A DNA stretch of 64,000 bases from Herbidospora solisilvae (GCF_009901565.1 NZ_WXEW01000008.1:1-64000); one strand, 5' to 3'. Shown: positions 27,828 through 37,152, counted from the stretch's first letter. Numbers and translations: made by a program. The notes: generated by a model from the sequence alone, not told the origin.

Positions 27828-28759
27828 AAGCGATCAGCCAGGACACGCTGGGCGGGCCCGAGGTCCTGCACGCCGTCGACCTGCCCAAACCGGTCCCCGG
27901 AACGACCGAGGTGCTGGTCAGGGTGCACGCCGCCGGGCTCAACCCGACCGACTGGAAACACCGCTCGACCGGCTATCTGATCGGCGAACCGCCGTTCGTC
28001 CTCGGCTGGGACGTCTCCGGGGTCGTCGAGGCGGTCGGCAGAGGGGTGGCGATCTACAAGCCGGGCGACGAGGTCTTCGGCATGTTGCGCTACCCCGTCG
28101 GACACGGCGCCTTCGCCGAGTACGTCGCCGCGCCGGCCCGCACCTTCGCCCCCAAACCGGCCGCGCTCGACCACGTCCAGGCGGCCGGGGTGCCGCTGGC
28201 CGGCCTGACCGCCTGGCAGGCGCTGGTCGACGTCGCCAAGGTCCGCGAGGGCGACGAGGTGCTGGTGCACGCCGCGGCCGGCGGGGTCGGGCACCTGGCG
28301 GTGCAGATCGCCAAGGCCCGCGGCGCCTACGTCTACGGCACCGCCAGCACGGCCAAGCACGACTTCCTGCGCCACCTCGGCGTCGACGAGGTGATCGACT
28401 ACCGGTCGACCGACTTCACCACCGTGTGCGACGGGCTCGACGCCGTCATCGACACCATCGGCGGCGACTACGGGCCGAGATCGCTCACGGTGCTGCGGCC
28501 CGGCGGTGTCCTGGTCTCCCTGGTCGCCTCCATGGAGGTCGCCGGCCTGCGGGATCAGGCCGTCGACCAGGGTGTGCGGGTCGAGTCGATGATCTGCGAA
28601 CCCGACCTGTCGGCGCTGAAGAGCCTCGCGGCGCTGATCGACGCCGGGCGGCTGCGGGTCGCGATCGCGGCGGTCTTCCCTCTGGACGAACTCGGCAGGG
28701 CCATGGAACTGGGCGAGTCCGGCCGCACCACGGGGAAGATCGTTCTCACCGTGCCCTGA
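27824..28759 (+). CDS. Zinc-independent quinone oxidoreductase-type NADP-dependent dehydrogenase (MDR family)
   Basis: 311 aa, GroES-like domain followed by a Rossmann fold. Features: HAAGLNPTDWKHR, GWDVSGVVEAVG, the NADP loop AAAGGVGHLAVQIAKARGA, and GKIVLTVP at the end. The zinc ligands of classical alcohol dehydrogenases are absent, as in quinone oxidoreductases. ATG 27824 overlaps the VOC stop (ATGA), so it belongs to the 26511-28759 operon, which may detoxify a reactive carbonyl or quinone under WYL control (inference). Confidence 0.92.
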   Translation: MKAISQDTLGGPEVLHAVDLPKPVPGTTEVLVRVHAAGLNPTDWKHRSTGYLIGEPPFVLGWDVSGVVEAVGRGVAIYKPGDEVFGMLRYPVGHGAFAEYVAAPARTFAPKPAALDHVQAAGVPLAGLTAWQALVDVAKVREGDEVLVHAAAGGVGHLAVQIAKARGAYVYGTASTAKHDFLRHLGVDEVIDYRSTDFTTVCDGLDAVIDTIGGDYGPRSLTVLRPGGVLVSLVASMEVAGLRDQAVDQGVRVESMICEPDLSALKSLAALIDAGRLRVAIAAVFPLDELGRAMELGESGRTTGKIVLTVP

Positions 28760-28797
28760 TCTGGCGCGCGGCGATTCCAGGGCCGACACTGGCGGAC

Positions 28798-29910
28798 ATG
28801 GTCACCCAGCCGTCCGCCCGACGACCGGAACTCGATCTGATCCGGACCGTCGTGGTCTTCGGGCTGATCTTCGGCCACGCGGCGCTGGTGTTCGACGCCG
28901 ACGACGACTTCTACGTGAAGAACGCCGACACCACCTCCATCACGACGATCCTGGCCGGGTTCGTGGTCATCTGGGCGATGCCGGCGCTCTTCCTCGTCTC
29001 GGGTGTGGCGGCCTTCCACTCGCTGCGCAAACGCGGCGCGGGCGGCTTCGTGAAAGACCGGTTACTGCGCCTCGGCCTGCCGCTCGTCGTCGCCGTCGTG
29101 ACGATCGTGCCGATCCCGCAATGGATCAGGTCCGGGATGACCCAGAGCTACTGGGCGTTCCTGCCGGAGTTCTTCGACGTCCACCTGAACCTCGCCGACT
29201 TTCCCTTCGTGCTGGACGGCGAGCACTTCGAGGTCGGCCACCTCTGGTTCGTGGTCATGCTGGTCGCCTGGTCGCTCATCCTGGCCGCGACCGCGCGCTG
29301 GATCCCCTCCGACTACGGTTTCCTCGCGCGCCGGGGCTTCGTCCTGCTGCCATTCGTGCCGATCACACTGATCTGCGCCCTCTTCGGCCTGGAGCAGGAG
29401 TTCGCGGCCTGGAGCCGGTGGGCCTACCTGCTGTTCTTCCTGTACGGCTACGTCGTCGCCGCCGACGACCGGCTGAGGGCGGCCATGCGGCGAGACGCCC
29501 CTCTCGCCGCCCTGATCGGCGGCGTCCTCTTCCCCGTGGGGGCGATCGGCTTCCTGCTCGTCCCCGGCGATCCGATGACCGACATGGTGCCGGCCCACGT
29601 CGCCGCCAGGGCGCTCTACGGCGCGGCCTCCTGGTGCCTGTGCGTGGCCATCCTGGGTTTCCTCGACCGGCGCACCTGGACCGAACAGGGCGGCTACCTG
29701 ATGGCCGCCGCCCTGTTCGTCTACATCGTCCACCAGCCCGTCGTGGTGGTGGCCGCCTACCACGTGGTGCGGTGGCAGGCGCCGATCCCCGTCAAGTACG
29801 CCGCCATCGTCGCGGTGTCGTTCGCGGTGACGCTGGCGGCGTACGAGATCGTGCGGCGGGTTCCCTACCTGCGGGAGCTGTTCGGGGTGCGTCAGGCCGG
29901 GCGGGCGTAG
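28798..29910 (+). CDS. Acyltransferase-3 family membrane protein
   Basis: 370 aa with about ten membrane segments. The family motif is RRPELDLIRTVVVFGLIFGHAALVF (conserved R and H), plus HLWFVVMLVAWSLIL and FVYIVHQPVVVV. Such enzymes O-acylate extracellular sugars or lipids. ATG 28798 is used; no clear ribosome site is seen, and there is a 38-nt gap after the oxidoreductase. The end overlaps the convergent beta-helix gene by 19 nt. Confidence 0.87.
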   Translation: MVTQPSARRPELDLIRTVVVFGLIFGHAALVFDADDDFYVKNADTTSITTILAGFVVIWAMPALFLVSGVAAFHSLRKRGAGGFVKDRLLRLGLPLVVAVVTIVPIPQWIRSGMTQSYWAFLPEFFDVHLNLADFPFVLDGEHFEVGHLWFVVMLVAWSLILAATARWIPSDYGFLARRGFVLLPFVPITLICALFGLEQEFAAWSRWAYLLFFLYGYVVAADDRLRAAMRRDAPLAALIGGVLFPVGAIGFLLVPGDPMTDMVPAHVAARALYGAASWCLCVAILGFLDRRTWTEQGGYLMAAALFVYIVHQPVVVVAAYHVVRWQAPIPVKYAAIVAVSFAVTLAAYEIVRRVPYLRELFGVRQAGRA

Positions 29911-32237
29911 AAGGCGATGTGCTCGTACGTCCACCCGTCGGCGACCGCCGCGTCGCGGGCCTGCGGGCCGACGACGTAGTTGTGGAAGGCGCCCTTCCTG
30001 AGGCGGTAGACGGCGATCGTGCCCGGGGTGTTCTGGTTGACGGCGTAGAAGGTGACGCCCTCGTAGACGTAGCCCGAGCGGTTCACCGCGTTGTCGCGTT
30101 CGACGGTGTTGCGGGCGAACAGGCGGTCACCCGTGGTCGGGTGGACCAGCCGGTGGATGGGCACCAGGCCGGTGGCCGCGCGCCCGGAGACGAACAGCGT
30201 CACCCCCTGGTCGACGTAGCCGTAGCGGGCCACGGCCTTGTCGGCCTCGCCTCTGCTCAGGGTCAGCAGCGAGTGGCCCTCGGTGGGGTGCGTGACGATG
30301 TACAACTGCCTGCGCAGCAGATCCAGCACCGGCGCGACCGTCTGCGACGGCGACGGGGAAGGCGTCGGCGAGGGAGAAGGCGTCGGCGAGGGCGACTTCG
30401 ACGGCGTGACGGACGGACTGGCGCTCGGCGAAGCGGTAGGCGACTTCGTGGGCGTGGCAGTGGGAGTGGGCGGCGGGGGCGTGGTCTCCACGCTCGGGCC
30501 GCGTAACGCGCCCAACGGGACCTTCTTGCCCGGGTCGACGCCGATCGCCGCGGCGACGTCCTCGGGCAGCGGGGCGCCGGCCGAGGCCGCCGGGGAGCCC
30601 GACTTCAGCTTGTAGTCGCCGCCGGTGAAGAAGCCCTCCGTGCCCTCCTGGTAGTGGGCGTTGCCCTCGCGGCCGGTCGACCTGAGCTGGGTCAGGCTGG
30701 TGAACGCCTGGTCGTTGCCGGCCGGGAGCGCCCACTTCGCCACCTGGGAGGCGGTCGTCGGGCGGTAGTAGCCGTTGTTGTCCATCTGCCCGGCCGGGAT
30801 CATCTTCGCCGCGCCGACCCGCTTGCCGGACGACGCGCTGTTGGCGTCCACCGTGTCCACGAGGGCGCCCCCGCCGGAACGGCCGGAGAAGATGTTGTTG
30901 ATCAGGGTCACGTCGGCGGTGTCCCAGGTCACCCCGCGCGCCACCGCGTCGGGGGCGGGGCAGTTGTCGGCGTTGCAGCGGTCGAGGTGGGGCCGGGGGT
31001 CCTCGGCGACCTGGATGGGCGAGGCGTTGTCGGCCATGGTGTTGTTATAGACGCGGACCTTGTTCGAGCCGCTGATCTTGAGCCCGAACTGCCCGTTCCC
31101 GGCGAGCAGGTTCGAGGCGATCAGCGCGCGTGAGGACACCTCGTAGTACATGCCGTGCTTGGCGTTGCCCCGGGCCACGTTCCGGACCAGCCGCACGTTC
31201 TCGCACGACAGGTCGCACCAGAACCCGGCGCCCTGGTTGCCGTCGAACACGTTGTCGCGGATGTTGGCGTTGACGAGGAAGGTCGCCTTCATCCCGGCCC
31301 CGGCGAGGCTGGAGACCGCCACCAGGCCGATCTTCTCGGTGTTGTTGCCCGAGACGACGTTGCCGTACATCGTGAGGTTGGCGGCCTTGTGGGAGCTGAC
31401 GCCCGTGAAGCCGTTGCCGATGATCGTGTTCCCGGCCAGGCGCATGTCGTTCGCGAGCGCCGACACCCCGGCCGCCGCGTTGAGGGTGATCGTGTTGTCC
31501 TCCAGCACGACGCCCCTGGCCTGGGAGATGATCGCGGCCGGCTTCTTGCGGTAGTCCTGGCTGGTCGCGTAGTGGGCGAAGCCCAGGCCGCGCAGCACGG
31601 AGTTCTCCGAACCGGGCAGGAAGTGCACGGCGTACGGGATGGAGGCCAGTTCGACCCGCGCGCGGGCGGGGTCGCTGCCGAGATAGACGGTGCCGCGGCC
31701 GTCCCAGTAGAACGTGCCGTCGGTTACGGCCGCGCGGGAGGTCACCTGCTGGAGCGGCTTGCCGCCGTAGAAGGCCATCTCCGGGTCGCCGCCGACGGTG
31801 TTGCCCGTGGTGATGTCGGGCGGGTACACGCAGGCGCTCCGGCAGATCTGCGGGTTCCAGCCGTCGAGGCGCCAGGCGGTGCCGTCGCGGACGAACTTGG
31901 CGGCCGGGATGTCGGTGCTGCCCTTGAACCAGGCCTGCTCCCCGGGCGACGACTGGATCGTCACCGGCTTGGCGATGCTGCCCAGGGACTCCCGGTACTC
32001 GCCGCCACGGAGGATGATGGTCGTCATCACCCCGCCCTTGGCGCGCTTGAGGGCGGCGGCGACGGTTCGCAGCGGCGCACCCTCGGTTCCCGGGTTGGCG
32101 TCGTCGCCCGTGCTCGCCGACACGTGGATCGCGTCTGAGGCGGGCGGGGCCGCGATCGCCTGAGTGGCCACGTCGACTCCGATCGCGCCGCTGACGGCAA
32201 GCGAACAGATGACGAATCTTCTATAACGAAGAGGCAT
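29892..32237 (-). CDS. Secreted beta-helix protein with Ser/Pro/Thr linker and C-terminal DUF5648 repeats
   Basis: 781 aa from ATG 32237 (AAAGGG just upstream; ATG 32249 is in frame too). Signal peptide MPLRYRRFVICSLAVSGAIG... cut near AIA. A DUF1565-like N-terminal cap (HVSASTGDDANPGTEGAPLRTVAAAL) opens a right-handed beta-helix to ~570. A Pro/Ser/Thr-rich linker follows (~585-635), then three DUF5648 repeats (e.g. VHPTTGDRLFARNTVERDNAV and YEGVTFYAVN). The helix part resembles the protein at 61763-63436. Probably a cell-surface carbohydrate-active or binding protein; catalytic residues are not identified. Confidence 0.85.
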   Translation of the reverse strand: MPLRYRRFVICSLAVSGAIGVDVATQAIAAPPASDAIHVSASTGDDANPGTEGAPLRTVAAALKRAKGGVMTTIILRGGEYRESLGSIAKPVTIQSSPGEQAWFKGSTDIPAAKFVRDGTAWRLDGWNPQICRSACVYPPDITTGNTVGGDPEMAFYGGKPLQQVTSRAAVTDGTFYWDGRGTVYLGSDPARARVELASIPYAVHFLPGSENSVLRGLGFAHYATSQDYRKKPAAIISQARGVVLEDNTITLNAAAGVSALANDMRLAGNTIIGNGFTGVSSHKAANLTMYGNVVSGNNTEKIGLVAVSSLAGAGMKATFLVNANIRDNVFDGNQGAGFWCDLSCENVRLVRNVARGNAKHGMYYEVSSRALIASNLLAGNGQFGLKISGSNKVRVYNNTMADNASPIQVAEDPRPHLDRCNADNCPAPDAVARGVTWDTADVTLINNIFSGRSGGGALVDTVDANSASSGKRVGAAKMIPAGQMDNNGYYRPTTASQVAKWALPAGNDQAFTSLTQLRSTGREGNAHYQEGTEGFFTGGDYKLKSGSPAASAGAPLPEDVAAAIGVDPGKKVPLGALRGPSVETTPPPPTPTATPTKSPTASPSASPSVTPSKSPSPTPSPSPTPSPSPSQTVAPVLDLLRRQLYIVTHPTEGHSLLTLSRGEADKAVARYGYVDQGVTLFVSGRAATGLVPIHRLVHPTTGDRLFARNTVERDNAVNRSGYVYEGVTFYAVNQNTPGTIAVYRLRKGAFHNYVVGPQARDAAVADGWTYEHIAFYARPA

Positions 32238-32316
32238 AGGCCCTTTCATACCGAGAGGGTCGTGATCGTGTACACAGAAGTTACAAAAACGGCCTGAGTC
32301 CCTCAGGTCACAGCGA

Positions 32317-32712
32317 ATGCCTGTATTAACGAGGATTAACCGAGCCGTGCACGACGATCTTCTCCGGGCCGTCATGGCCGCTGCCAGCGCCTTTTCCGAG
32401 GCCGGTCGCGACCTTTACCTCGACTTCCATCCCGACGTCCGGCGCTGGTCGCCGATCACCGATCTCGTGGGCACGGTGCGCCTCGGGGTTTCGTACACCC
32501 TTCCCGACGGCCGCGAACTGGTCTGTGAGGTGCGGCTTCGCCCCGACGGTCCCGATTGGACCGTGGACGGGACGGTCGACCTCGACGGCGAGGAGTTACT
32601 TCTGTTACCCGAAGGTCCGGCGGACCTGCTCGGCGACTACACCGAGCAGGTGCTCGAACCGGCACGACGGCATCTCGACGAGGCCCTCAGAGGGCTCGCA
32701 AACCCTGGATGA
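32317..32712 (+). CDS. Hypothetical small protein, divergent from the beta-helix gene
   Basis: 131 aa, acidic, no signal peptide or membrane segment. A beta-rich core (TVRLGVSYTLPDGRELVCEVRLRPDGPDWTVDGTVDLDGEELLLLPEG) is followed by a helix (DYTEQVLEPARRHLDEALRGL). The family is unknown to me. The start is uncertain: ATG 32317 or GTG 32347; neither has an ideal ribosome site. The last 26 nt overlap the convergent DUF742 gene. Confidence 0.68.
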   Translation: MPVLTRINRAVHDDLLRAVMAAASAFSEAGRDLYLDFHPDVRRWSPITDLVGTVRLGVSYTLPDGRELVCEVRLRPDGPDWTVDGTVDLDGEELLLLPEGPADLLGDYTEQVLEPARRHLDEALRGLANPG

Positions 32713-33028
32713 CCTCGCGCAGGATCCGCTCCTCCGGCAACTGGGCCACGGTGGCCTGCGCGCGGGCGCTGATGATGTTCCGGTCGCGCAGACCGCTCAG
32801 TAGGATCCTGACCACGTTCAGCGACAGGCCCATGTCGGAGGCGAGGTCGGCGACCGACGAGGGCGACTGGCAGATCCGGACGATCCGGAGCTCCTCCGGG
32901 GTGAGCCCCCCGAGCGGCGCTCCCGGCACCGCCCGGATGATCGTCATCAGCTCGAACTCCGGCCCGGTGGGCCGGGTCCGCCCCCGGGTGAGGGTGTACG
33001 GGCGCAGCAGAGGTGGTTCTTCGGTCAC
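32687..33028 (-). CDS. DUF742 protein (conservon CvnC-like)
   Basis: 113 aa from GTG 33028, which overlaps the TGA of the sensor kinase gene (GTGA). Hallmarks of DUF742: LLRPYTLTRGRTRP, then EFELMTIIR and a winged-helix-like SPSSVADLASDMGLSLNVVRILLSGL, ending REVIQGLRAL. In Streptomyces conservons DUF742 proteins are the third gene, with kinase A, roadblock B and GTPase D. Here only A and C occur. Confidence 0.92.
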   Translation of the reverse strand: MTEEPPLLRPYTLTRGRTRPTGPEFELMTIIRAVPGAPLGGLTPEELRIVRICQSPSSVADLASDMGLSLNVVRILLSGLRDRNIISARAQATVAQLPEERILREVIQGLRAL

Positions 33029-35151
33029 GCTTCGTCTTCCTCCGCTCGGCGCCAACCGGCCTGGAAGGAAGAGTACAAGTCAGACTTGCCCTGCTCCTCC
33101 CGCAGTTGCGGCGCCAGATTCGCCTGCCGGACCCGCCGGGGCAGGTCGGTCTCGGCCGTCGTCGGGGCGCCCGGCGAGTGCCGGCCCGACACGGGCGACA
33201 ACACCGGTCCCTCGGTCGGCTGGGCCGGCACCAGGCGCTCGGCCGCCGCGATCTGCGCGGGGTCGGGCACGACCACCATCTCGGCCGGGATCAGCACGAT
33301 GGCCGTGGTGCCGCCGTACGGCGACGGCCGCAGGTTGACCGTGATGTCGTGCCGCTTGGCCAGCCGTCCGACGACGAACAGGCCGAGGCGGTCGCTGTCG
33401 GCCAGGTCGAACTCCGGCGGATCGACCAGCCGCTCGTTGATGGCGGCCATCTCCTCGGAGCTCAGCCCGAGCCCCCGGTCCTCGATCTCCAGGACGAACC
33501 CGCGCGCCGCCAGGTCGCCGTGGACGGTGACCCGGGTGTGCGGCGGGGAGTAGATCGTCGCGTTCTCGACCAGTTCGGCGATCAGGTGGATGGCGTCGGT
33601 GACGGCCGGGCCGACCAGCTTGGCGTGGTGCGGCACGTTGACGTCCACCCGCAGATAGTCCTCGACCTCCTCGACCGAGGCGCGGACCACGTCGAACAGG
33701 GCGACCGGTTCCCGCCAGCCGCGCCCCGGGACCGCGCCCGACAGGATGATGAGGCCCTCGGCGTGCCGGCGCATGCGGGTGGTCAGGTGGTCGAGGCCGA
33801 AGAGCTGCTCCAGCAGGTTGGGGTCCTCGGTCTGCCGCTCCAGGCCGTCGAGGATGCCGAGCTGCCGGTGCAACAGCGATTGGTTTCTGCGGGCCAGGTT
33901 CAGGAACACCTTGTTGACGCCCTGCCGCAGCTGCGCCTGGCCAACCGCCGCTTGGACGGCGGTCGACTGCACCGACGTGAAGGCGTTGGTGACCGTGGCG
34001 ACCTCGGCGGTGTTGCCGGGCACCTCGACCGGCGGGGTCTCGGCCTTGACGTCGACGTCGTCACCCCGGCTGAGCCGCCGCACGATGTCGGGCAGCCGCC
34101 GGTCCGACAGGTCGACGGCCGCGTTCTGCAGCGCGCCGAGCTCGGCGGAGATCCGGCGGCCGAACCTGACCGACACCAGCAGCGTGACCACGAGGGCGAT
34201 CAACCCGACGACGGCGAGCACGCCGAGCCGGATGAGCACGTTCATGACGGCCGGCTGCATGCGGTTGCCGATCTCGACGCTGGCCTGGCCGCCCAGCTTG
34301 TCGAGGGTGATCGAGAGGGCCTCGGTGGTGGCCTGCCAGCGGCCCGCCTCCGGCGGCAGCGGCGTCTCGGGCCGGATCTTGTCGCGGACCGCCCCTTCGA
34401 GCTTCACGAAGTCGAGGTAGGCCGGGGACCCGTTCAGCTTGACGTACGGGTCGCGCATCGAGCCTTCGAGGCCGCTGAAGCCGAGGCTGTAGAGCAGCGA
34501 GCGCTTGGCGGCCATCTCGACGAACACCTCTTGCTCGCGTTCGCTCATCCGGCCGGTGCCCAGGGTGCCGGCGAGCAGCGCCGACTGCTGGCTGACGATC
34601 TCGCGGGCCCGCCCGACCAGCACGACCGCCTTCGTCTGGCCGATCAGGTCGAGGTCGGGGGCGATCATCATGCGGTCGTACACCTGCCAGCCGACCTCGG
34701 CGATCTCGCTGTACTGCGTGAGGGCGTCGAGGCGGCCGATCTCCCGGTTCTCCACCTGACTGCGCAGCCCGTCGAGCCGGTCGAGCTGCCGGAGCAGTTC
34801 CTGTACGCGGTCCCAGAGCGCCGGCGGCGCGTACTCGCGCCCGGAGACGGCGTGCCCGGCGAGGCCGGCCGCGATCTCGTCGGTGCGCTTCTGCTGGGCG
34901 TCGAGGTCGGCGTGGAAGGAGGAGCCGCCACCGAGGTAGGTGACCGACATCAGGCGCTCGTGCTGTAACTCGGTCAGCACGGCGCGTGAGGGCAGGACGA
35001 TGTGCTCATAGACCATCCCGACGCGGAGGTATTCCCGGCCGGATGTGAGGGTTATAGCCGCGGTCAACGCCCAGATGACCGCGAGAGCGGTCACGGGGGC
35101 GAGCAAGACCGCGAAGATCTTGAACCGGATGGAGCGTTTGCGGCCAGCCAT
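33025..35151 (-). CDS. Nitrate/nitrite-sensor-domain histidine kinase (conservon CvnA-like)
   Basis: 708 aa membrane sensor. TM1 ~11-33; extracytoplasmic NIT (nitrate/nitrite-sensing) region ~45-295; TM2 ~304-328; HAMP-like region ~330-390. The DHp-like region has NQSLLHRQLGILDGLE and LDHLTTRMRRHAEGLI. The ATPase has an N-box AELVENATIYSPP, G1 DRGLGLS and SDRLGLFVVGRLA. A disordered tail ends in DLYSSFQAGWRRAEEDEA. It is coupled to DUF742. Conservon kinases act with a GTPase/roadblock module in development and signalling, but those genes are not in this window. Confidence 0.92.
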   Translation of the reverse strand: MAGRKRSIRFKIFAVLLAPVTALAVIWALTAAITLTSGREYLRVGMVYEHIVLPSRAVLTELQHERLMSVTYLGGGSSFHADLDAQQKRTDEIAAGLAGHAVSGREYAPPALWDRVQELLRQLDRLDGLRSQVENREIGRLDALTQYSEIAEVGWQVYDRMMIAPDLDLIGQTKAVVLVGRAREIVSQQSALLAGTLGTGRMSEREQEVFVEMAAKRSLLYSLGFSGLEGSMRDPYVKLNGSPAYLDFVKLEGAVRDKIRPETPLPPEAGRWQATTEALSITLDKLGGQASVEIGNRMQPAVMNVLIRLGVLAVVGLIALVVTLLVSVRFGRRISAELGALQNAAVDLSDRRLPDIVRRLSRGDDVDVKAETPPVEVPGNTAEVATVTNAFTSVQSTAVQAAVGQAQLRQGVNKVFLNLARRNQSLLHRQLGILDGLERQTEDPNLLEQLFGLDHLTTRMRRHAEGLIILSGAVPGRGWREPVALFDVVRASVEEVEDYLRVDVNVPHHAKLVGPAVTDAIHLIAELVENATIYSPPHTRVTVHGDLAARGFVLEIEDRGLGLSSEEMAAINERLVDPPEFDLADSDRLGLFVVGRLAKRHDITVNLRPSPYGGTTAIVLIPAEMVVVPDPAQIAAAERLVPAQPTEGPVLSPVSGRHSPGAPTTAETDLPRRVRQANLAPQLREEQGKSDLYSSFQAGWRRAEEDEA

Positions 35152-35522
35152 GGGACCTCAGCAGAGGGCGAACACATGCGTTAATAGTGGCGAAACAATA
35201 GCAACGCGTGAGCTGTGGAACTAGGTGGCGTTCGCAACAAAATGGGGGCTATTCAGGTTTGACACCGATTCGCGGCTTTCCGTGTCGGGGTACCGACTGA
35301 AGTTCCGGTCGACGATGACGCTCCGTCGTCCTCGAATCCGTTCGCCACCTGCGCCGATAAGAAATCGATGCCCATTGAGGGTGACGGCGGTCACACTCCG
35401 CTGTGTGACCCGCCGGTTGCGAATGTGAGGTAGAACACCACCCGAAAGCAACGTTTCGGTCTACGTGATGGGCGCATGTGGTCAGCGGCGACCCCCGGAT
35501 GGCCGTCTGCCCGGCGATCTGG
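35152..35522. other. Intergenic region with nested palindromes
   Basis: About 370 bp, without a believable gene (frames here have poor coding character). It holds a perfect 8-6-8 inverted repeat GGTCACAC-TCCGCT-GTGTGACC at 35389-35410, and an overlapping GTGAC-GGCG-GTCAC at 35381-35394. No T-run follows, so an operator is more likely than a terminator. The kinase promoter should lie near its right-hand start at 35151. Confidence 0.5.
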
Positions 35523-35897
35523 TCAGTTGTCGAGCATGACCACCGTGAGGGTGGCGTCGCCCTTGGTGCCGTCGCTGGCGGCGTCCGAGAGGACGGAGCC
35601 GAGCCCGTCGTAGGCCGTCGCGTCGATCTTGCGGAGGACCGACGGCCGCGACCAGATGAGGACGTGCTCGCCCGGCGACAACCATGACAGGTCCGTCAGG
35701 TGGTCGTAGAGGGAATCGAGGTAGTGACCGAAACCTGGCGGAAAATCGAGGGCGCGGGCGATGGCTTCGAAGGCGGCGGCGGAGGTGACCATTTCGGCGC
35801 CGTCGAGGGGGTGGGGGATGCCTCCCCGCTCCTTGACCTCGGCGATGGCGGTGGCGACCCCGACGGTCCGGGGCGCCCGTACAAACCGACTCAACAT
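35523..35897 (-). CDS. Barstar-family ribonuclease inhibitor-like protein
   Basis: 124 aa from ATG 35897 (GGGGAAGA eight bases upstream); an upstream frame to 35960 is possible but less supported. The barstar fold is visible in FEAIARALDFPPGFGHYLDSLYDHLTDLSWLSPGEHVLIWSRP and the C-terminal strand DATLTVVMLDN. Barstars inhibit barnase-type RNases. No barnase toxin gene is in this window, so it is an orphan immunity-like protein here. Confidence 0.87.
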   Translation of the reverse strand: MLSRFVRAPRTVGVATAIAEVKERGGIPHPLDGAEMVTSAAAFEAIARALDFPPGFGHYLDSLYDHLTDLSWLSPGEHVLIWSRPSVLRKIDATAYDGLGSVLSDAASDGTKGDATLTVVMLDN

Positions 35898-36270
35898 GGT
35901 TGCGGTCTTCCCCGAGAGAGGCGCTTCCCACGTCTCCGGGAATCTTCCGGGTAAAAACAACGGTTCCCATTAACTTATGCACCGCATTTTCGGTGCATTG
36001 TCATTGGCCCTGGCCTGGAAAGTCAATGATTCCTGTCAGATCTTTACTGCGCGTCATCAATGCCAGTCGGCGGCAAATCGCTTGCGATCCTGTGTCTAGT
36101 TGTCAGACAATCTGACGCATGCACATCTCAGGGCGTCCCGGATCATCCCGGACAGACCGGCCCAGACCCGCTTCAGGCAGTCCTCGTCTCGTGTCTGGTC
36201 GGGCGGGTTCACCGTGCGGGCCACGGTCGGTTTTCGGCCGTCTGTGTCTGCTTGGTGCCGGGGCGGGCTC
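35898..36270. promoter_or_regulatory. Divergent intergenic region between barstar and EamA genes
   Basis: About 370 bp. It contains an 8-bp hairpin ATGCACCG-CATTTT-CGGTGCAT at 35977-35998, within the barstar promoter side, and the GntR-type operator described separately. No gene is supported between 35898 and 36270; the longer frame running into EamA lacks coding character before 36271. Confidence 0.55.
36100..36116. promoter_or_regulatory. Putative GntR-family operator TTGTCAGACAATCTGAC
   Basis: Two overlapping perfect palindromes: TTGTC-A-GACAA (36100-36110) and GTCAGA-CAA-TCTGAC (36102-36116). TTGTCnGACAA is the known pattern of FadR-subfamily GntR operators. It lies ~155 bp before the EamA start, and that operon encodes a GntR regulator. 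Confidence 0.7.
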
Positions 36271-37152
36271 ATGAGCGGGGCTCGGGCGGGTTTCGGCGAT
36301 CCGCCTCTCGCGCTGTTCGTCGTGCTCGCCGCCGTGCTCTGGGGGACCGCCGGCACCGCCGGGACCTTCGCGGCCGCCGGGGCGGTCGCGCTGGCCGCCG
36401 CGCGGCTGGTCATCGGCGGCTCGGCGCTGGCCGGGTTCGTGCTGCTCAGAGCCGGGGGGAGGGTCCGGCCCAGCCCAACGCTGTTGCTCGGCGGGTTGTG
36501 CGTGGCCCTCTACCAGCTCTGCTTCTTCGTCGCCGTGAACCTGACCGGCGTCGCGATCGGCACCGTCATCCTGATCGGCAGCGGTCCCGTCTTCACCGGC
36601 CTGCTGTCGTGGGCGCTCGACCGGCGGGCGCCCTCCCGCCAGTGGATGTGGGGCACCGCCGCGGCGATCGTGGGCTGCGCCGTGCTGCTGCTGCCCGGCG
36701 GCGGCACCGTCGACCCGCTCGGCGTCGGCCTCGCCCTGGTCGGGGGCTTCATCTACGCCTCGTACGCCGTCATCGCCGCCCGCGCCATCGTCGCCGGTCA
36801 CCCCAGCGACGCCGTCATGGCCGTCATGTTCGGCGTCTCGGCCCTGATCATGCTCCCGGTCCTGCTGACCGGCGACCTCTCCTGGCTCGCCGACCCCGCC
36901 GGCCTGGCCACGATCCTCTACCTGGGCCTGGCCACGACGGCCCTGTCCTATGTCCTGTACGGCCGGGGCCTGCGCGGCACCCCCGTCGCCACCGCCAGCA
37001 CCCTGGCCCTCGCCGAACCGGCCGTCGCGGCCCTGCTGGGCGTCGCGGTCCTGGGCGAGACCCTGAGCCCCACGTCATGGGCCGGTCTGGCCATGCTCGC
37101 GGTCAGTCTGATCGTGGTGGCCCGGCCGGAAAAAGTAGGCTCTCCGGCGTGA
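36271..37152 (+). CDS. EamA family (DMT superfamily) transporter
   Basis: 293 aa, ten predicted membrane segments in two EamA repeats: LFVVLAAVLWGTAGTAGTFA opens the first, GVGLALVGGFIYASYAVIAARAI the second. It probably exports or imports a small metabolite such as an amino acid. ATG 36271 is chosen because the upstream frame includes the operator region. The stop overlaps the GntR start (GTGA), so the pair is co-translated. Confidence 0.9.
   Translation: MSGARAGFGDPPLALFVVLAAVLWGTAGTAGTFAAAGAVALAAARLVIGGSALAGFVLLRAGGRVRPSPTLLLGGLCVALYQLCFFVAVNLTGVAIGTVILIGSGPVFTGLLSWALDRRAPSRQWMWGTAAAIVGCAVLLLPGGGTVDPLGVGLALVGGFIYASYAVIAARAIVAGHPSDAVMAVMFGVSALIMLPVLLTGDLSWLADPAGLATILYLGLATTALSYVLYGRGLRGTPVATASTLALAEPAVAALLGVAVLGETLSPTSWAGLAMLAVSLIVVARPEKVGSPA

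Noticed and set aside
35225-35428. Small plus-strand frame of 67 codons
   Set aside because: Basic, repetitive composition, no ribosome site, overlaps the palindromes; likely non-coding.
35523-35897. Toxin-antitoxin module with barstar
   Set aside because: No barnase-like RNase or other toxin gene lies beside it; only the inhibitor is present.
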